Shown here piece by piece: positions 21,382-22,961 of a stretch of DNA of 22,961 nucleotides (the stretch's first letter is position 1; each line of letters opens with the position of its first letter). A program made the translations under genes and the position numbers. The stretch comes from Sphingomonadales bacterium (GTDB lineage: Bacteria > Pseudomonadota > Alphaproteobacteria > Sphingomonadales > Sphingomonadaceae). The stretch is taken from positions 1 to 22,961 of the forward strand of contig JAIYAA010000355.1 of the NCBI GenBank assembly GCA_027489295.1. Reading direction: 5' to 3'. Under the pieces are notes generated by a model that saw nothing but the letters and a program-made list of their open reading frames with translations, had not been told where the DNA came from and did not search any database.

Positions 21382-21944
21382 GCGACATCGTCGTCCACCT
21401 GCTGCGCCACGGCGTCACCGATGCCGAGGGCCGGCTGATCGGTTCCAGCGACGCGGCGCCGCTGGCCGAGGGCGTGGCGGCGTGCGCCGCCCGCGCGCAC
21501 GGACTGGCGGTGGCGGCCGTCGTGCATTCCGATCGCGCGCGAACCCGCGTGCCGGCACAGCGGATCGCGGCGGACCTGGGTCTCGCGCCGCAGCCGGACC
21601 CACGCTGGCGCGAGCTCGATTTCGGCAGCTGGGACGGTCAGCCGATCGACACGATCGACGCGGCGGCGCTGGCCGCATTCCAGAACGACCCCGCACACCA
21701 GGTGCCGCCCGGCGGCGAAGCCTGGCCGGCGCTCGTCGACCGCGTGACCGCGGCGCTGGGTGCGATCGACCGGTCGACGCTGGTCGTCACCCATGGCGGA
21801 GCGATGCGCGCTGCGATCGCCAGCCTGTGCGCCATCGACTTCCCCCAGCTTTGGAACATCGCCCTTCCCCATGCCGCGCTGCTCAGCCTGCGCGTGTGGC
21901 CGGGCACGCCGCGTATCGGCCAGATCATCGGACTTGCCACATGA
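21378..21944 (+). CDS. cobC: Histidine phosphatase, probable alpha-ribazole phosphatase
   Basis: A 188-residue member of the phosphoglycerate mutase-like histidine phosphatase superfamily. The phosphorylated histidine is H11 in LLRHGVTD. E79 in WRELDFGSWDG and the second histidine H139 in VVTHGGAMRA complete the pocket. The LRHGVTDAEGRLIGSSD start and the place between cobT and cobS point to CobC, which removes the phosphate from alpha-ribazole phosphate or from adenosylcobalamin phosphate. The superfamily has many substrates, so this rests on context. The ATG at 21378 overlaps the cobT stop (ATGA), and its own stop overlaps the cobS start. Confidence 0.88.
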   Translation: MSDIVVHLLRHGVTDAEGRLIGSSDAAPLAEGVAACAARAHGLAVAAVVHSDRARTRVPAQRIAADLGLAPQPDPRWRELDFGSWDGQPIDTIDAAALAAFQNDPAHQVPPGGEAWPALVDRVTAALGAIDRSTLVVTHGGAMRAAIASLCAIDFPQLWNIALPHAALLSLRVWPGTPRIGQIIGLAT

Positions 21945-22663
21945 GAGATTTCGTCCTCGCCCTCCAGTTCCTCACGCGGCTGCCCCTGCCGAGCGTTCCG
22001 GCGGACGCCGCGGCGTTCGCCCGTGCGATGCGCTGGTTCCCCGCCGCCGGGCTGGTGGTCGGGCTGGTCGTGCTGCTCGCGGCGTGGCTGGGCCTGCAGC
22101 TCGATCCCTGGACCGGCGCGATGGCGGCGCTGGCGGCGTGGGTGGGCGTCACCGGGGCGCTGCATCTCGACGGCCTTGCCGACCTCGCCGACGCCAGCGG
22201 CGCGATCCACAAGGGGCCGGAGCGGCTGCGCGAGGTGCTGGCGGATCCGCATGTTGGCAGCTTCGGCGTGGTGGCGATCGGGCTGCAGCTGCTCGCCAAG
22301 CTGGTGCTGCTGCACGCCCTGCTCGCCTGGGCGGACTGGTGGACGCTGCTGTTCGTGCCCGCCGCCGCGCGGCTGGGTCCGCTGGTGTGGAGCTGGTGGC
22401 TCCCGCCGCTGCACGAGGGGCTGGCCAGCCGCTTCCGGGGCGCGATCCGCCCGGCCGACCTGATCATATGGGGCGTGCTGCTTGCCTTCGCCGCGGCGCT
22501 GGCCGCGCCCGCGCTGATCGCTGCGCCGCTGCTCATCGCCGCCTGGGGCTGGTGGGTGCGGCGGATGCTCGGCGGCATTTCCGGGGACGGACACGGTGCC
22601 GGGATCGAACTCGTCGAGACCGGCCTGCTGCTCGCGCTCGTGATCGCGCCGCATCTCGGATGA
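21941..22663 (+). CDS. cobS: Adenosylcobinamide-GDP ribazoletransferase (cobalamin synthase)
   Basis: Integral inner-membrane enzyme that joins adenosylcobinamide-GDP and alpha-ribazole (or its phosphate), the last assembly step. It has 240 residues (family about 245). The N-terminal RDFVLALQFLTRLPLP, the Mg-binding HLDGLADLAD at residues 75-84 (D77, D81, D84), GPLVWSWWLPP in the middle and GDGHGAGIELVET near the C-terminus fit the family. About six hydrophobic segments are visible. Both ends overlap its neighbours by four bases (ATGA), so cobT, cobC, cobS and the next gene are translationally coupled. Confidence 0.95.
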   Translation: MRDFVLALQFLTRLPLPSVPADAAAFARAMRWFPAAGLVVGLVVLLAAWLGLQLDPWTGAMAALAAWVGVTGALHLDGLADLADASGAIHKGPERLREVLADPHVGSFGVVAIGLQLLAKLVLLHALLAWADWWTLLFVPAAARLGPLVWSWWLPPLHEGLASRFRGAIRPADLIIWGVLLAFAAALAAPALIAAPLLIAAWGWWVRRMLGGISGDGHGAGIELVETGLLLALVIAPHLG

Positions 22664-22961
22664 GCGACCCGCTGCTGCACCATGGCGGCAATCTGGCGGC
22701 CGCCCGCGCGCGTTTCGGGGACGGAGACTGGCTGGACCTGTCGACCGGGATCAATGCGCGGCCATGGCCGGTGCCGGGCGATCTGTCGCTGGAACTGGGC
22801 CCGCTGCCCAGCCCCGCCGCGCTCGCCGATCTGGAGGCGGCGGCGGCGGCACATTTCGGGGTCGGGCCGGAAAATGTCTGCGCGGTGCCCGGCAGCGAGA
22901 TGGGGCTGCGCCTGCTCGGCATGCTGCTGGGCGGCCGGGCCTGCCACATCGCCCCGGGCTA
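22660..22961 (+). CDS. cobD: Threonine-phosphate decarboxylase, N-terminal part (3' end outside window)
   Basis: The first 100 residues of a PLP-dependent aminotransferase-fold enzyme of the CobD/CobC type, making (R)-1-amino-2-propanol phosphate for the cobalamin side chain. The diagnostic start is HHGGNLAAARARFG, then WLDLSTGINARPWPVP, which matches the HGGN...DLS-GINP pattern of this family. PGSEMGLRLL further on is the cofactor-binding start. The ATG at 22660 overlaps the cobS stop (ATGA). The frame is open to the window end, so about 230-240 residues lie beyond. The name differs among systems: cobD in Salmonella, cobC in Pseudomonas denitrificans. Confidence 0.88.
   Translation, partial: MSDPLLHHGGNLAAARARFGDGDWLDLSTGINARPWPVPGDLSLELGPLPSPAALADLEAAAAAHFGVGPENVCAVPGSEMGLRLLGMLLGGRACHIAPG

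Overview
The window reads as high-GC alphaproteobacterial chromosome, most likely a sphingomonad (Sphingomonas or a close relative). The grounds are an Entner-Doudoroff sugar operon, the rpsF-rpsR-rplI-kup order, the style of a paired GC-rich hairpin repeat after eda, and strongly GC-biased third codon positions throughout. The taxonomic call is an inference from gene content and style. No database comparison was possible. No tRNA, rRNA, CRISPR array, transposase or prophage gene is visible.

Layout. (1) 1-2326, plus strand: the end of edd, then glk and eda, the Entner-Doudoroff pathway from glucose and 6-phosphogluconate to pyruvate and glyceraldehyde-3-phosphate. (2) 2335-4191, plus strand: a small accessory patch. 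It holds a paired-hairpin intergenic repeat, a ParD-like antitoxin gene behind a cluster of ATATACG sites and coupled to a methionine aminopeptidase, an orphan MbcA/ParS-type antitoxin-domain protein, and a 59-residue HTH-like protein. (3) 4188-6345, minus strand: a UPF0178 (YaiI/YqxD) protein and a secreted S10-type serine carboxypeptidase. (4) 6427-11448, minus strand: a fatty-acid and cell-wall cluster in transcription order fabD, fabG, a small secreted unknown, acpP, fabF, mltG. (5) 11449-12962, plus strand: the divergent ribosomal operon rpsF-rpsR-rplI, with a structured leader and a clear terminator. (6) 13102-15000, plus strand: kup potassium transporter. (7) 15010-17263, minus strand: a beta-carbonic anhydrase overlapping a SulP anion transporter, which reads as a bicarbonate/CO2 handling pair. 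(8) 17366-19419, minus strand: an OmpR-type response regulator and its histidine kinase. (9) 19457-19987, plus strand: a 14-bp perfect dyad and a 151-residue unknown. (10) 20048-22961, plus strand: a cobalamin riboswitch followed by cobT, a CobC-like phosphatase, cobS and the start of a cobD-type decarboxylase, each overlapping the next by four bases.

Most of the window is conserved housekeeping sequence. The parts that deserve a second look are the ParD-like/aminopeptidase unit with its three-site operator, the adjacent antitoxin-like genes without toxins, the bidirectional fabD/rpsF promoter region with an attenuator-like leader, the secreted protein inside the fab cluster, and the long dyad between the response regulator and the 151-residue protein.
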